Below, piece after piece: positions 1 through 10,519 of a stretch of 64,000 nt of DNA. Where the stretch lies: positions 77,621,677 to 77,685,676 of the forward strand of contig CM068827.1 in assembly GCA_028554795.2 (NCBI GenBank). Reading direction: 5' to 3'. The notes under the pieces were generated by a model. That model was not told the origin of the DNA. It saw only the letters and a list, made by a program, of their open reading frames with translations, and made no database searches. The DNA is from Sinohyriopsis cumingii (Eukaryota > Mollusca > Bivalvia > Unionida > Unionidae). Within the stretch, counting starts at the first letter, position 1, and each line of letters opens with the position of its first letter. The translations under genes and the position numbers were made by a program.

Positions 1-1126
1 TATAGGTTTGACTTGCAAATCACCGAACAGCCATTCTCTTGCCCGATATCAAAGCAAAGAGAAGACGAATTTGTGTGAGATTTGCCCATTTGATGTAATA
101 AAGGAGTGTATGTTGAATAATTGATGGAATGGTTTATACGAACCACCTATTATGTGGCATCCACAAACCAATTCTTTGTGTCTTCAGTAACCTGCGTTTT
201 CCAGACAAGTACGATTGTCGTCTGTCGTTACTTTCAGTGTCTCCAACTAAAAAGTGTTTGGGCAAGGTATCGTTGACGATTTCAAAATCCAAATGATGGG
301 GATGGTGAAGACAACCATTCTCGAGTTGTCTGTTGGCATTTCCAGCCAAATAGTCAGGAACTGGCATCGAAACAGGAATTGTTACATTCTTCGAGAGAAA
401 ATCAGGATTTTGAAAACTGTATACTATGTTCATTTCAGCGCAAATAGTAAACTGTCTCCTTTTTTTAAAATTTCTTTCTTTTATAAGGATTTGCAACAAA
501 ATGAAGGGAACACCATTTGCACGAAGAACGTCGCAGTTTCTGCATAGAATGAACGGTTTAGCCCATCGTTATTTGTCACGGAATCAGTCGATTGTATTGT
601 AAATTCTTGCTCAATATTGTGCATGTATTGGTACACCCGATCCCTACATTGTTTTATCCTTGAAGGCTTTAACAATGTAGGGATCGGGAGATTGCTACGC
701 AAATTCAGTATTACTCTATTGACTTCAGTTTACTAAGCGGAAAGATTTACACATTATCTTTGTCTTCACTTGTCCAATGTTTTGTTGAACTTATTATCAT
801 GCGTACATTCTTACTTATTGTATTTTACTGACTTGTGCAGTACGTTTAAGGTTAGGTTCTTTCCTCCACACGTGATCTTGGCTTTGAAAGTAAATCAAGA
901 GTTTGTTATTTTAGTGATATACACAAACAAGTTTTCTTTGTAAAGAGCTCTCCTGCGTGGTCATGACTTCTACGCCACTTAATATGGGGTATTATGATAT
1001 CATAAATAATTATTATGTTATTATTGTCATATACTCATCCTTCGTTTATTCATTCATGTTATGTTAGACCAAGTATATGGATTTTTTTTTTAATGATGAT
1101 AGAACTCCATCATGAAGATGAGCATC
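1..1126. other. Host flank left of element 1
   Basis: No supportable gene. The open frames here are short, overlap on both strands and resemble nothing I recognise. The sequence is AT-rich host DNA up to the GCATC target duplication at 1122-1126. The one structured feature is the perfect inverted repeat at 636-688. Confidence 0.6.
636..688. repeat. 18-bp perfect inverted repeat (hairpin)
   Basis: The 18 bases at 636-653 (CCCGATCCCTACATTGTT) are the exact reverse complement of 671-688, separated by a 17-nt loop. No gene is attached to it. It could be a short MITE remnant or an RNA hairpin; the sequence does not decide. Confidence 0.7.
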
Positions 1127-1409
1127 AGCAGCAGAGAAAGTGAATCCCACAAAGTATTTCGCTTAACAGAGCCTTCTATCGAGAAAATTTTAGATAGAAA
1201 GATTATTTTTCACAAAATAAACCCTTCTAGTCAGAAAAACTTGACAAAATAGGCTTTCTCTGCTGACTAGAAGAGTTATCTCATGAAAATATCTACCTAT
1301 ACAACTATTTCTGTTAGCACAGGGGTATCTCGCGAAAACACTCGGTGGCGTCGTCACTTTCTCTGCTGCTCTGTGAAAGTCCCTGGCAGAGTTTACCTGT
1401 AGTCGCCGT
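1127..1409 (+). repeat. Left terminal inverted repeat of element 1
   Basis: Matches 17616-17898 in inverted orientation with few differences. It contains its own nested inverted repeat: the terminal 16 bases (1127-1142, AGCAGCAGAGAAAGTG) recur inverted at 1355-1370. Between them lies a second inverted pair around TTCTAGTCAG...CTGACTAGAA. The end can therefore fold into a multi-stem structure. Confidence 0.9.
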
Positions 1410-1414
1410 GCTGT

Positions 1415-2080
1415 CTAGTTAAAAACTGTATCTAACCCAACTCGATACCGTGTTCGAGGATCATGTAAATTTATCGTTACAAATCCGTGTGGTTTTGCCT
1501 GAGCACGACTAAAGAAATTTCTGAATTTATTTATGTCCATGTCGCCGCTGCACCAAGTCTGATGTATATTTCGTAACGTGTGTGTGTCAACGCCGTTGAA
1601 CAGCGCAAGAATGTAACAGTTATCTCTGATCACTTTCGGAATTTGTGTATATCGTTGAGTTACATAAATCACATCCACATTTTTATGTCTGCCGCGTGAG
1701 AATATCCTGGCAGGGTTTGTCTGTTTGTCCAACATCACATCGTCGTACACGACTAAATTATTGATGCTCCCATCAATATCATCGATACCCGGCGACTCAT
1801 CGATGTCAGTAATAAATTCAATAATATCATCACCGTCGTTTATCGACGCTGCATTCTCGTTAAAATCTTTTAACACGTTGTAGCATCGCTGATCGTCCAC
1901 AGATGGTGCTACCAAATACAACTTATCCCACTTCATCCACTTCATTATTAAATTAAGTAACAACTGCGTCTTACCCGACCCAGATGGGCCTATAATAATC
2001 ATTCGGACAGAATTTGGTAGCACTGAGTTATGTTTGATTGGCTCTCGTCGTTTTGTAGCAGAAAAGTCAGTGATCTCCAT
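1415..2080 (-). CDS. A32/FtsK-HerA-type genome packaging ATPase
   Basis: Predicted DNA-packaging motor of 221 aa, the same length as the homologue in element 4 (60386-61051). Walker A GPSGSGKT is at residues 31-38, a Walker B-like stretch (LVVYDD) is near residue 115, and an RGRHKN...VIYVTQRY segment typical of the family follows. The frame is open further upstream, but the start at 2080 (MEITDF) is chosen because the element 4 protein begins at the same place (MDIIDF). It lies just inside the left TIR and is divergent from the PLA2-like gene. The frame looks intact, unlike its neighbours. Confidence 0.9.
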   Translation of the reverse strand: MEITDFSATKRREPIKHNSVLPNSVRMIIIGPSGSGKTQLLLNLIMKWMKWDKLYLVAPSVDDQRCYNVLKDFNENAASINDGDDIIEFITDIDESPGIDDIDGSINNLVVYDDVMLDKQTNPARIFSRGRHKNVDVIYVTQRYTQIPKVIRDNCYILALFNGVDTHTLRNIHQTWCSGDMDINKFRNFFSRAQAKPHGFVTINLHDPRTRYRVGLDTVFN

Positions 2081-2100
2081 TAGATATATCATAAAATAAT

Positions 2101-2599
2101 ATGGATTTATATTGTGTGAAATGTAGAACACGTACCCCAACTGCAGATATAACAACCACTACAACAAAAAATAATCGATCTGCGCTCACAGGCAAGTGTG
2201 AACGATGCTGCACAAAAAAGTTCAAATTTATTATATAAAAAAGGAGGTGATATCGCAGCCAAGTTAACAGCGCTGCCAGGAACTCCGCGGGCTAAATACC
2301 CAGGAGAAAAACATCTTCCAGGATATAATTACTGTGGTCCTGGAACCCGACTTGATATCAGACTTAATGACCAGAATCAGCCCAATCCAGGTGAGTATCC
2401 AATAAACGCTATTGATAAGGCGTGTCATGCTCATGATGTAGCTTACCGAAGTAAGGATTTGCAACAGCGCCATTTCGCGGATGTGAAACTAATTCACGCG
2501 TCAAATGCCATCACTGATAAATCTTTCAAAGAAAAGTTAGCATCCTGGTTAATAAAATCTGCAATGAAAGGTAAATTAGCTCTAGGTGCTGGTATATAA
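2101..2599 (+). pseudogene. Zinc-ribbon plus phospholipase A2-like protein, frameshifted
   Basis: The PLA2 core is clear: a YCGPGT calcium-loop motif is followed by DKACHAHD, which carries the His-Asp pair. Parvovirus VP1 uses such a domain to leave endosomes, so a virion membrane-penetration role is inferred. The N-terminal CxxC...CxxC part begins at ATG 2101 but runs into a stop at 2236-2238. The PLA2 part is in another frame, open from 2198. The element 4 copy (61064-61561) is a single frame, so a one-base indel near the A-run at about 2237-2243 has broken this gene. Its stop shares one base with the integrase start (TAATG). Confidence 0.85.
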
Positions 2600-3577
2600 T
2601 GGAGTCGATTTATTATTCCCCAAGCGGATATTGGAGAGGTAGCGCAGCAATTAGTAAACTCGCTGAAGCAGCAAAAGTTACGAGAGTTACTGCTAAAAAT
2701 TGGTTATCCCTCAAGCAATATGACAAATTTATCTGCCGCGTCCTAAACAAATTCACTTTGCGCATTTCAATGTTAGTGTGCCAAATGAAGTTCATCAGGC
2801 TGATACATTATTTCTGCCACACGATACTATTAAAATCCGGAGACGTCAAAACACATACAAGTACGCGTTAACTGTAGTTGATGTTGCAAGTAGATACAAA
2901 GATGCTGAGCCTTTAACAACTAAAACAGCATCTGAGGTTGCTTCTGCGTTTGAACGAATTTATCAACGAGGTGGTGGACCACAGAGTGGTCTGCGATGGC
3001 CAAATTTATTACAAGTTGATCCTGGCAAAGAATTTCAGGGTGCAGTATCATCGTTGATGAAGCAACATAACTTTACCATCAGACGAGGGCATACTGAAAT
3101 TCACCGTGATCAGGCAATTGTTGAGCGATTCAATCGAACACTTGCTGAGCGGTTATTTGGATATCAATACGCGAAGGAATTCATTCAGGATACGAGATCG
3201 CGCGAATGGGTTGCAAGATTACCAAGCGTTATAGCTGCGCTAAATAATGAAATTACTCAAACAACCAACATGAAACCTGCCATCGCGATCACAAAAAACA
3301 TATACCCGCACAACGACGTGATTCTTCAGCGCAGCCAATATTAGGTGATGTCACTGTGAGATATTTATATGAACCAGGTGAACTTGAAGGTGGTAAACGA
3401 AGAGCGACTGATGCTATTTGGAGTGTTACCACACACAAGATATCCACCGTGACAAGATCGTCAGGCAGACCAGCAATTTACAGGTTGGATTCATCTGCTC
3501 CTCAACGTGGATTCACACGTGAGCAATTACAAGTAATTCCCGAGGACACACAATTACCACCCCGATCACTTAACTAG
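2599..3577 (+). pseudogene. Retroviral-type (DDE, rve) integrase, broken
   Basis: Homologue of the intact 322-aa integrase in element 4 (61561-62529). It would catalyse insertion of the element into host DNA. The HQAD, QVDPGKEF and IVERFNR motifs holding the catalytic D-D-E are all readable, but in different frames. A one-base loss near 2715-2720 separates the N-terminus from the core, and a second frameshift near 3290-3340 separates the core from the C-terminal part (3356-3577). The end overlaps the convergent polymerase-helicase gene by 8 bp. Confidence 0.88.
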
Positions 3578-6500
3578 CACTAGCGCCAAGGGTGGCAGCA
3601 CCCCGACGTCGATTACACTCAAGACAGGTCAACATGATATTATCGCGTGTATGACCGCGACTGTTATCTTTTCTATCTACGGTGAATTGTCTTGGAATAT
3701 TACTCGAATACTGCCATAGCATTATACAATTACAGCTCGCACAGTGATTATTCTGCTATTGTTTCAGCGCAACAACGAAGTCATCGTCGAGGTCGAAATC
3801 GCGATTATTTTTTTTTGTCGCTTTGTTTGTAACGGGCGAGTTTTTTTCTTATTATGTCACTGTTGCTTTCATTATTAATTTTATCAGCTATTGAATCTTC
3901 CAAGACAATTCTTCGCAGTTGAGATATTCTTCTGACTCTGGACACAGCCAAGTAGACCAAGTTTGACCATTCGATTCGATCATCAACAATCCAGACAGTT
4001 GTATCACTGATAGTTAGTCCTTGAGATGAATGAATTGTCATTGCGTATCCCAGCGTCCACGGGGATTTATTCATTTTTAGTGCATCTTTGACAGCATTAA
4101 TATCAACTAACACAATATCATTCAATACTAAATTCCGTTTCTCTGTTTTCCCAGGAATATCAACATCTATATTCTGTAACCGCGTATCAGCTGGTCTATA
4201 ACATAACGGCACTGGCAGCATTAGAAACTTTTCTTGTTGTAACTGAAATAGCTGCTGTTGAAGTGTGTCTCTATCTTTCTACTTGCCACTATCAAATCGT
4301 TTGGTTTCCACGCGCTCCAAAAGTCGCTCATTGAAGTTTCAGGAATCATCTCGCGCATAATTTCACACTGAATTTTATTCGGTTGTAATCGGATTAATGT
4401 TTTAAATTCCTTCAACGTTGCATCAAGTGCTCTATGATCATCAGACACTTCTTCATAATAATCAACAAAATCTTTTAACCATGAATGTGGAGATACGCCG
4501 ACAAACCGAGGTGGCTGACCGTGATCGCCGCACATTATCACTGCAGTATTCGCTGTTAGCAGCCAATCAAGAAACGTTTTTAACGTTTAAAACGGTACCG
4601 TACATATCTCATCCCAAATTATTTTCTCGGGAATATATTTTGTTCCCATTCGATCTGACGTCCACACACCGCCGCTGTATTTGAAAAAGCTGTGATAAGT
4701 ACAAGAATTGACTCCTCGTTGTTTCATCTCCCTGGCAAGCCTGTGTCTAGGTGTTAGCACAATCATATCTGACGATTTTCCAAATAATTCAATCGCTCGA
4801 GTTGTCTTACCAGACCCACCCGATCCGTTCAAATAAACGGTTTTGTGTCTGGTGATTGGATCATGCACAGATGGTGCGTTCGACATTTCTGATAATTCTG
4901 ATTTCCAATAATTATCCTTAATTGTAACATCAGCGGATTCACAGTATTCATGTAACATCTCCGCTTTTATTCTCCACGAACTCCATGATTCATCGTTGCT
5001 TGTGAAACGAGCCAGTGATTCTAAATATCTTTTATTGATATAAAATGAATCCGTTGCAACTCTAACTGCGGTGTCAGGAAATCGATTTATCATTGATAGC
5101 AAATTTATAGAAACATAAGCCAGCATCGAAGATCTTAGATGTGTGTATTGAGGCGATTCTCCGTCGATATAACTTACAATTGTGCCCAACTTTTTCCCGT
5201 CGGACAAGAGCGCGTCCTCCCGATTACAAAATATATTTCTCGCAACGGCATCAGCAATTATAAAATCCAATTCAGCATCATCGATAATCAGTCGCGAGTG
5301 ATGTAGTTTGTAATCATATGCAGCACCTTGAGTAAATTTACCGATTATTCTTCGTCCGAGATCTTTTGCTATTTTTTCACTATTGCTAAGTTTGATCTTG
5401 AGAACTTTAGGAGCCTCACCGACATCCATGGGAGTATTTGGACTCTCTCGTGCATACTCACTAATAACGTCATCGAGACTGATACGCTCCGGTGTTGGTA
5501 ACCAAACTGAGGTCTGCGGTCGATATGATATGATTGCTTCACTGACAGTCAACGATACCAGTATTCGGCTGTCAAGCATATATCGCAATAACACTATTGG
5601 TACCCAGCGCTTTTCACTGAAGTGTCTGCCAAACCAAACATAACAGCACGGATGAAGTCTTGCAGCGAATTCAAACGAAGTCACACGAGCAAATCCTGTC
5701 AGGTCAAAGTCGGGTAGAGGACCGTTTATAGCAACTCGTGTCATCGAGTTCGTGGGGTGTCCAAATCGCTTAAAGTATTCGCGACACTCGCCCATCCCGA
5801 GAAAGCTTCCCGGATAACACGCGATCATATCCACGGAAATCATATCCTGGTAGTCATACCGGTATTCCACAGCCCGCCATGCCCATACTCGACACAACTT
5901 AATTGTATATCCGAGAGAAACTGACTTCGGGTTGGTCTCCATGAATTTCTTTCTCTTGCGGTGTGAGCGGCAACACTCGGAATTGTAAAACAATTAACCA
6001 GTAACTGCTCAGTGTTTTCTGAATATTTCTCTGCGAGTTTGTTCATTTGTTGTTGCAACGACTCCGTCCGATATAATTCACCATTGGGTTTTACAAATTG
6101 ATCATACTCGGAATCTTCGGAGCTTTTAAACAACCACATCGACACAGGGTCGGTTTTGCTTATCTGCTTGATAGCATCAAATATATTTCCCGAATAATAT
6201 TTCACAACACGATCCCGCGGAAATATCGTAACTGCGTTAGTCCAAGCATGAGCGTTATGATCAATGATATTAATTGGAGCCCCGTATCGATTATATTTCG
6301 ATTTGTATAATACTTCCTTTGTTATCGTTGTTACGGTTATGGGCAATCTTAATGCGCTTTCTAGCTTGGCAACATCGTTTTTTGACGCTCCTGTGTGTTT
6401 GACCCGCTCAGCCCACGCTGCTATCTTGGACTGTCTTAACGCAGTCAAACCGTTTCCGCGCATCGCATTTTTAAAATGTTCCATTACTCGCTCGGCTACA

Positions 6501-7066
6501 CAATTCAGCGCCAACGACGTAGTCGTCAACGACGTAGTCGTTCTCATCGGGGTGAGTTTATCAATTTTTGTTTTTTTTATTGGATAGATTCCATAAATGA
6601 CTGCTGTCACAGGATACGCTCGAGCGTAATATGGTTTATCAATCCCGGTCAGCATTCCTGGTTTGGAGTCTTTACTTAACAAAATGGTCTTTCCGCTAGC
6701 AAGAACAGGGTCGAGTTTGTCACGGATAATCCATGTATCAGAATCTGCTTGCACAATAAATTTTATTCTGAAAAAATATTTCCGACCACCTCGATGTTCA
6801 TCAGCGGTGAGATAATGAATAATTGTTTTTGCTCGTGCATCATTCATTGTAGCATCGATGACTTTGTCAACGACATTGACAGAATCGTCGCGAATAATTT
6901 TAAATGACGACCACACGTGAGATGCGCCGTCGTCGCGGAATTCTTTTTTGGCATTCCTAATAATATTAAATAGATCAGTCAGGGATTTTCGTCGTAAGTC
7001 CCGGGTTAGTCTGTCAAGATCGAATCTCCCGGCGCGAACTGCAGATAACCTCGAAAACTCCTCCAT
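3570..7066 (-). pseudogene. DNA polymerase B - SF1 helicase - HNH fusion, multiply broken
   Basis: Reading from 7066 down: an N-terminal region of about 350 residues with no exonuclease motif that I can see. Then polymerase motif A (VDMIACYPGSF) and motif C (RVATDSFYI). These are fused in frame to an SF1 helicase with Walker A GSGGSGKT, a Walker B-like IIWDEIC, and YAMTIHSSQG typical of UvrD/Pif1-type motif V-VI regions. A C-terminal Cys-rich HNH-like module (CASCNC...TVDRK...GH...N...C..CN) ends at 3570. Lesions: frameshift near 5985, stop plus shift near 4585, shift near 4275, shift in the A-run near 3805 and a stop within the HNH part. The element 4 copy is open across helicase and HNH, so the fusion is real. 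Confidence 0.88.
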
Positions 7067-7088
7067 ATTATATTTAAGACAATGAATA

Positions 7089-7304
7089 ATGAATAATTGC
7101 AAGTGGTTAAAAGTTGGATCTGTAACAGTCTGTAATAAGTCCTGCAGGAAGGAATTCTGCGGTGAACACCTACAAAGTATCAAACGAGGAAGCACAGGAC
7201 CTATACCATGCCTGCGATGTGGTATTGGGGTCAGAAGTAAAACACAGTTATGTGCAAGTTGCGGAGGAAAGCGATACCGTGAATTCAAACGATATTACAA
7301 TTAA
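7089..7304 (+). CDS. Small Cys/His-rich zinc-binding protein
   Basis: 71 aa with three clusters of putative ligands: CKW...C...C....C..H at the N-terminus, CLRC in the middle and CASC near residue 55. It is clearly homologous to the 114-aa protein at 60001-60345 of element 4 (shared NNC.WL, GGxRYR, YY). The element 4 version has a longer tail. Here similar sequence (ESDYLNKF) follows in another frame up to 7371, so this copy is probably truncated by a frameshift after residue 71. Function unknown; nucleic-acid binding is a guess from the zinc motifs. It is divergent from the polymerase gene. Confidence 0.7.
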   Translation: MNNCKWLKVGSVTVCNKSCRKEFCGEHLQSIKRGSTGPIPCLRCGIGVRSKTQLCASCGGKRYREFKRYYN

Positions 7305-7396
7305 AAAAAATAATGGAGATGCGCTGAAATCCGAAAGCGATTATTTAAATAAGTTTTCAGACAAATTATAAATTAGACAAATATATTATTATATAA

Positions 7397-7885
7397 ATGA
7401 GCCAAGAATTTGTCCCACATCCTGTCATTAAAAATTACGAAGCATCTCGCGAGGGAATAGTCAGAAATAGCAGGTTGAAAAAACCAGTTGGTGTTGTTGG
7501 TAATGCTGGTTATCTCAGATTTACTGCTGGAAAGAAACCTTATTATAATCATAGGTTCGCGTTCGAGTGTTTCTTTGGAATAATCAAAGACCGTCTTGTA
7601 ATTGATCACGTTGATGGACAGAAACTTAATAATAATTTATCCAATTTAAAAGCTGTGACGCAAAGCCAAAATTGTAGAGCTGGTAATACTGGCTGTAACA
7701 ATAAAAAAGCCAAGAAAGTTGTATCTATAAACTTAGATACGAATGAAGAAATAATATTCCCATCTATGAACTCAGCTGCCAAGTATTTTGATATTCACAG
7801 ATTCTCAATACACTCCGTCGCGAAAAACGTAACCAAATCCGCGCTGTTAAAAAATAATCAGAAGATTGTTTTTCATTATCACTAA
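7397..7885 (+). CDS. HNH homing-type endonuclease with NUMOD-like tail
   Basis: 162 aa, intact. The central IDHVDGQKLNNNLSNLK segment (about residues 70-90) is a textbook phage/giant-virus HNH core (DH...N...NL). The C-terminal part (VVSINLDTNEEIIFPSMNSA) looks like a NUMOD1 DNA-binding repeat and the N-terminus like NUMOD4. Such proteins are selfish, free-standing endonucleases in phages and large DNA viruses. No counterpart is seen in the part of element 4 that is visible, so this may be an insertion into element 1. Confidence 0.85.
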   Translation: MSQEFVPHPVIKNYEASREGIVRNSRLKKPVGVVGNAGYLRFTAGKKPYYNHRFAFECFFGIIKDRLVIDHVDGQKLNNNLSNLKAVTQSQNCRAGNTGCNNKKAKKVVSINLDTNEEIIFPSMNSAAKYFDIHRFSIHSVAKNVTKSALLKNNQKIVFHYH

Positions 7886-8523
7886 AATCCTAGGATTTTT
7901 CAAACGGAGATAACTCCGTTAGGCATATCTCATGCAATTAGTTCCCTCCCTTTGTGCAATGTCATTACAAGTAAATTTTTCGAGCGCGGCTTAGCGGTAT
8001 ATTCTTTACAGGTAACACAACGAGCAGACGGTTTTCTGTGTATAAGGAAGTAAATATCTTCCCTTTATTCCTTAACAAAAGTCAAGAATGATTTTATCGT
8101 AGATAAAGGCGTAATTGCCTATTTATCTTTAGTTTGCGGATAAAATCTATATTTTATTACACTTGTTCGGGGCTATGGTTCATCTGTATTTTCCACGCGA
8201 TCATATTTAAGAAAAAACATTTTAAACAAGTCACGCCCATCGCGTGAGCTATTTTTGAGCTTCCAAGTATCAGTCGGTTTATATACGATACGGTCCTATT
8301 AGAAGACGGAGTCTTCGAAGTTCAACAGCAATCAATACCATCTCGTCATATCCGCTCATGGCTGATGCTTTTTGCGTCCATCCAGGGGCTGATTTTCGGG
8401 ATGGTATTGTCCCGCTGTTGAGTGTAGAAAAATGTCTCCGTTAGGATAAGTCGTCTTACTATCTGTCTGTGCCATCCTTAGTTACTACATGTTGTGCTGT
8501 CCTTAGTTACTACTATATGTATA

Positions 8524-8757
8524 CAATACTACTGTGTAAGCTTGCTAAAATGCAGTGGCAATTTAGAAGCTTTACAGATGTAAATACTATATGTCTACAA
8601 TACTACTGTGTAAGCTTGCTAAAATGCGGTGGCAATTTAGAAGTTTTAAAGATGTAAATACTACTGTCCTAGGATAAGTTATATAGTGTAAAATACTACT
8701 AAAATCTTGCTAAAATGCGGTGGCAATTTAGGAGCTTTACAGACGTAAATACTATAT
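8524..8757. repeat. Three degenerate tandem copies, unit about 70 bp
   Basis: The unit contains AAGCTTGCTAAAATGCRGTG and then GGCAATTTAGAAGCTTTACA and is seen three times (about 8524-8594, 8595-8660, 8690-8757). The short open frame across it (8469-8657) is a by-product of the repeat. Confidence 0.75.
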
Positions 8758-8784
8758 GATGTGTGTTGTCCCTATATGAACCTT

Positions 8785-8950
8785 GCTAGCATATCATCAG
8801 GTAAGCTAGGGGTTCACAAATGGGGAATGTCTCGCAAACACACCCTCTGGGCTCTCTAGACTGTTATTTGACAGGTTAGGGGCTCACATGGGGGTCGTGT
8901 TTCCGCTCCTGAGTTTGGTAGCCTATCATCTGATAAGCTAGAAGCTCAAG
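8785..8950. repeat. Degenerate repeat family around AAGCTAG..GCTCA
   Basis: Three related segments, near 8790 (CATATCATCAGGTAAGCTAG), 8865 (TTATTTGACAGGTTAGG) and 8925 (CCTATCATCTGATAAGCTAG), each followed by GGTTCA/GGCTCA/AGCTCA. No coding potential. Confidence 0.5.
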
Positions 8951-8963
8951 GATATTTATATAT

Positions 8964-9403
8964 ATGAATTACGAAAATATCAATAATGTGATTGATGCTA
9001 TTAAAAAATTAGAAGAATAAGGATTTAATATATCACTAAATCCTGAAACAATTCTGTCTGATTTTGAATCATTATATGAAGCTAAACGCACAGGGCGTTA
9101 TATTCTTCCTGCTCAATATCGATTCACAAAAAAATTCAAAATAATTTGTATAAATCGCTGGCCACAGTAGAAGAAGCACAAGTAAATGAATTTGTTTCAC
9201 TATCTCATGCAATTGAAAAGATTAGGTTGGCATTGGCAGCCGAGTATGAAATGAAAAAGATAATAAATGCTAGGGTTAGAAAATTAAAAAATTGTATGTC
9301 CGCTGACAAAGTCAGCGATGAAATCAAGGACAAAGTCAAGGATGATGAAATCAAGGACGATTTCATCAACGATGAAAACAAGGAAGTAAGTACCTCACCT
9401 TGA
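8964..9403 (+). pseudogene. Decayed ORF, helical protein of unknown function
   Basis: An ATG at 8964 follows a TATA-like stretch but meets a TAA after 18 codons (about 9018). The same frame then stays open to about 9169, and the coding appearance moves to another frame ending at 9403. The downstream part is a Lys/Glu/Asp-rich helix that ends in a repetitive KDEIKD-like tail encoded by the repeats beginning near 9310. I do not recognise it. Confidence 0.5.
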
Positions 9404-9640
9404 CAAAGTCAAGGATGAAATCAGGGACGAAGTCAAGGATTTTACTTGGAAGTCACCTTGATGAAATCAAGTACTTGGAAATGAAATCGAAAGTAAAAAA
9501 AATATATTACTTTTTTTTTACTTCCCCTTGACAAAGTCAAGGATTTTATCAAGATGACAACAAAGTCCCGGGACAACAAGGTCTCCTGGACAACAAAATC
9601 AAGATGACGAAATCAAGGTGATTAGTTGACGAAATCAAGG
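9310..9640. repeat. Short degenerate repeats, ACAAAGTCAAGGATGAAATC-type
   Basis: Many copies of a roughly 12-24 bp unit mixing AAAGTCAAGG and GAAATCAAGG, partly coding (end of the 8964 ORF) and partly non-coding. Looks like slippage expansion. Confidence 0.7.
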
Positions 9641-9884
9641 TGATTAGTTGGTCGGGTTCAATGCAGGAGTGTGCATAATTGAGAATTTGATCTCTGTCAC
9701 ATACTATTGCGGTAATATGCTCGCGTCTGAGATTATCTAACTGTTGCTGTGTTAGTAAGAAATCTTCGTCTCCGTATTCATCAATAAGCAATTTAACGTT
9801 AATTTCTTCTTGTGCAAATGCAGCCTTGACTGCTTGCTTGAGTGCTTGTTTGTCATACACGAAAACATCTGTGTGGTGATACAT
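9549..9884 (-). CDS. Small protein, paralogue of the 9909 gene
   Basis: 111 aa. The first 75 residues align with the neighbouring protein at 9909-10130: MYH...F..DK..L..A at the start, then E.I....YG..DF.LT..QL..L...H, then CD..QIL.Y. This is a tandem gene duplication. The last 35 residues read into repeat-derived sequence and may be an extension by mutation. Function unknown; no motif recognised. Confidence 0.6.
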   Translation of the reverse strand: MYHHTDVFVYDKQALKQAVKAAFAQEEINVKLLIDEYGDEDFLLTQQQLDNLRREHITAIVCDRDQILNYAHSCIEPDQLITLISSTNHLDFVILILLSRRPCCPGTLLSS

Positions 9885-9908
9885 ATTTAAGATTTATATA
9901 AATCTAAT

Positions 9909-10130
9909 CTACGATCTAAATACGCGTATATACTCGAGGATTTGATGTATATCGCAATGCGCGATCACAACATGATCTTTTATCAATACTTGCAGTTGTG
10001 CATCAGTCAGTATAAAATCGTCATGACCGTATATATCAACAATTATTTTTTCCGGGGTAACTTTTCCGGTTTTGATAGCGCTATCAAGAAGTTCTTTATC
10101 ATGTATGAAACATTTCACGCGGTGATACAT
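9909..10130 (-). CDS. Small protein, paralogue of the 9549 gene
   Basis: 73 aa, begins MYHRVKCFIHDKELL. It shares the YG.DDF.LT..QL core and CD..QIL.Y end with its neighbour, at a protein identity low enough to suggest an old duplication kept in frame. Function unknown. Confidence 0.6.
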   Translation of the reverse strand: MYHRVKCFIHDKELLDSAIKTGKVTPEKIIVDIYGHDDFILTDAQLQVLIKDHVVIAHCDIHQILEYIRVFRS

Positions 10131-10217
10131 TATATGATACTTGTTTGATTAATTGTGGAAATCCTAAAAATCTTCGATTTTCAAGTCGAAGACTTCCGCG
10201 ATTTTCAATATATTTTT

Positions 10218-10427
10218 TTATTGTTTAAAATAATTTATTGAAATATTTTTTATGTTGAGGGTGACATTACTGCTGTCGTCGTTAGTGACATCACTGCTAT
10301 CGTTGTCGTCGTCAGTGACATCACTGCTATCGTTGTCGTCGTCAGTGACATCACTGCTATCGTCGTCAGTGAAATCACTGCTATCGTCGTCAGTGACATC
10401 ATCATCACATTTTTTCTTCAGGGACAT
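10218..10427 (-). CDS. Acidic Asp/Ser repeat protein
   Basis: 69 aa: MSLKKK, then about seven D-S-S-D-V-T-D-D-D type repeats, then a hydrophilic end. Very acidic, low complexity. It is the in-frame copy of a duplicated unit. Function unknown; acidic repeats can act as DNA mimics or activation domains, but that is speculation. Confidence 0.5.
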   Translation of the reverse strand: MSLKKKCDDDVTDDDSSDFTDDDSSDVTDDDNDSSDVTDDDNDSSDVTNDDSSNVTLNIKNISINYFKQ

Positions 10428-10519
10428 TATTATAATATAATATTATTAATTGAAAAATCGTTTTACGATTGAAAGTCGAAGACTTCCGCGATTTTTACTA
10501 GTAAAGTGAAATGCACAAG

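Larger units (their letters stand above)
7886..8963. other. Gene-poor interval of element 1 with hairpins and repeats
   Basis: No supported gene. Just after the endonuclease stop are short palindromes (AAATCCTAGGATTT; ACGGAGATAACTCCGT). Further on, two families of degenerate direct repeats occupy about 8520-8950. The right end has a TATA-like stretch (about 8953-8963) before the decayed ORF at 8964. Confidence 0.6.

Noticed and set aside
134-702. Possible small genes on both strands in the left flank
   Set aside because: No recognisable motif, overlapping frames on both strands and no homologue elsewhere in the window.
2198-2599. Programmed frameshift in the element 1 PLA2-like gene
   Set aside because: The stop at 2236 comes before the A-run that could slip, and element 4 has the gene in one frame, so a simple indel is more likely.
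8510-8760. CRISPR-like repeat array
   Set aside because: Only three degenerate tandem copies with no regular unique spacers, in a eukaryotic transposon.
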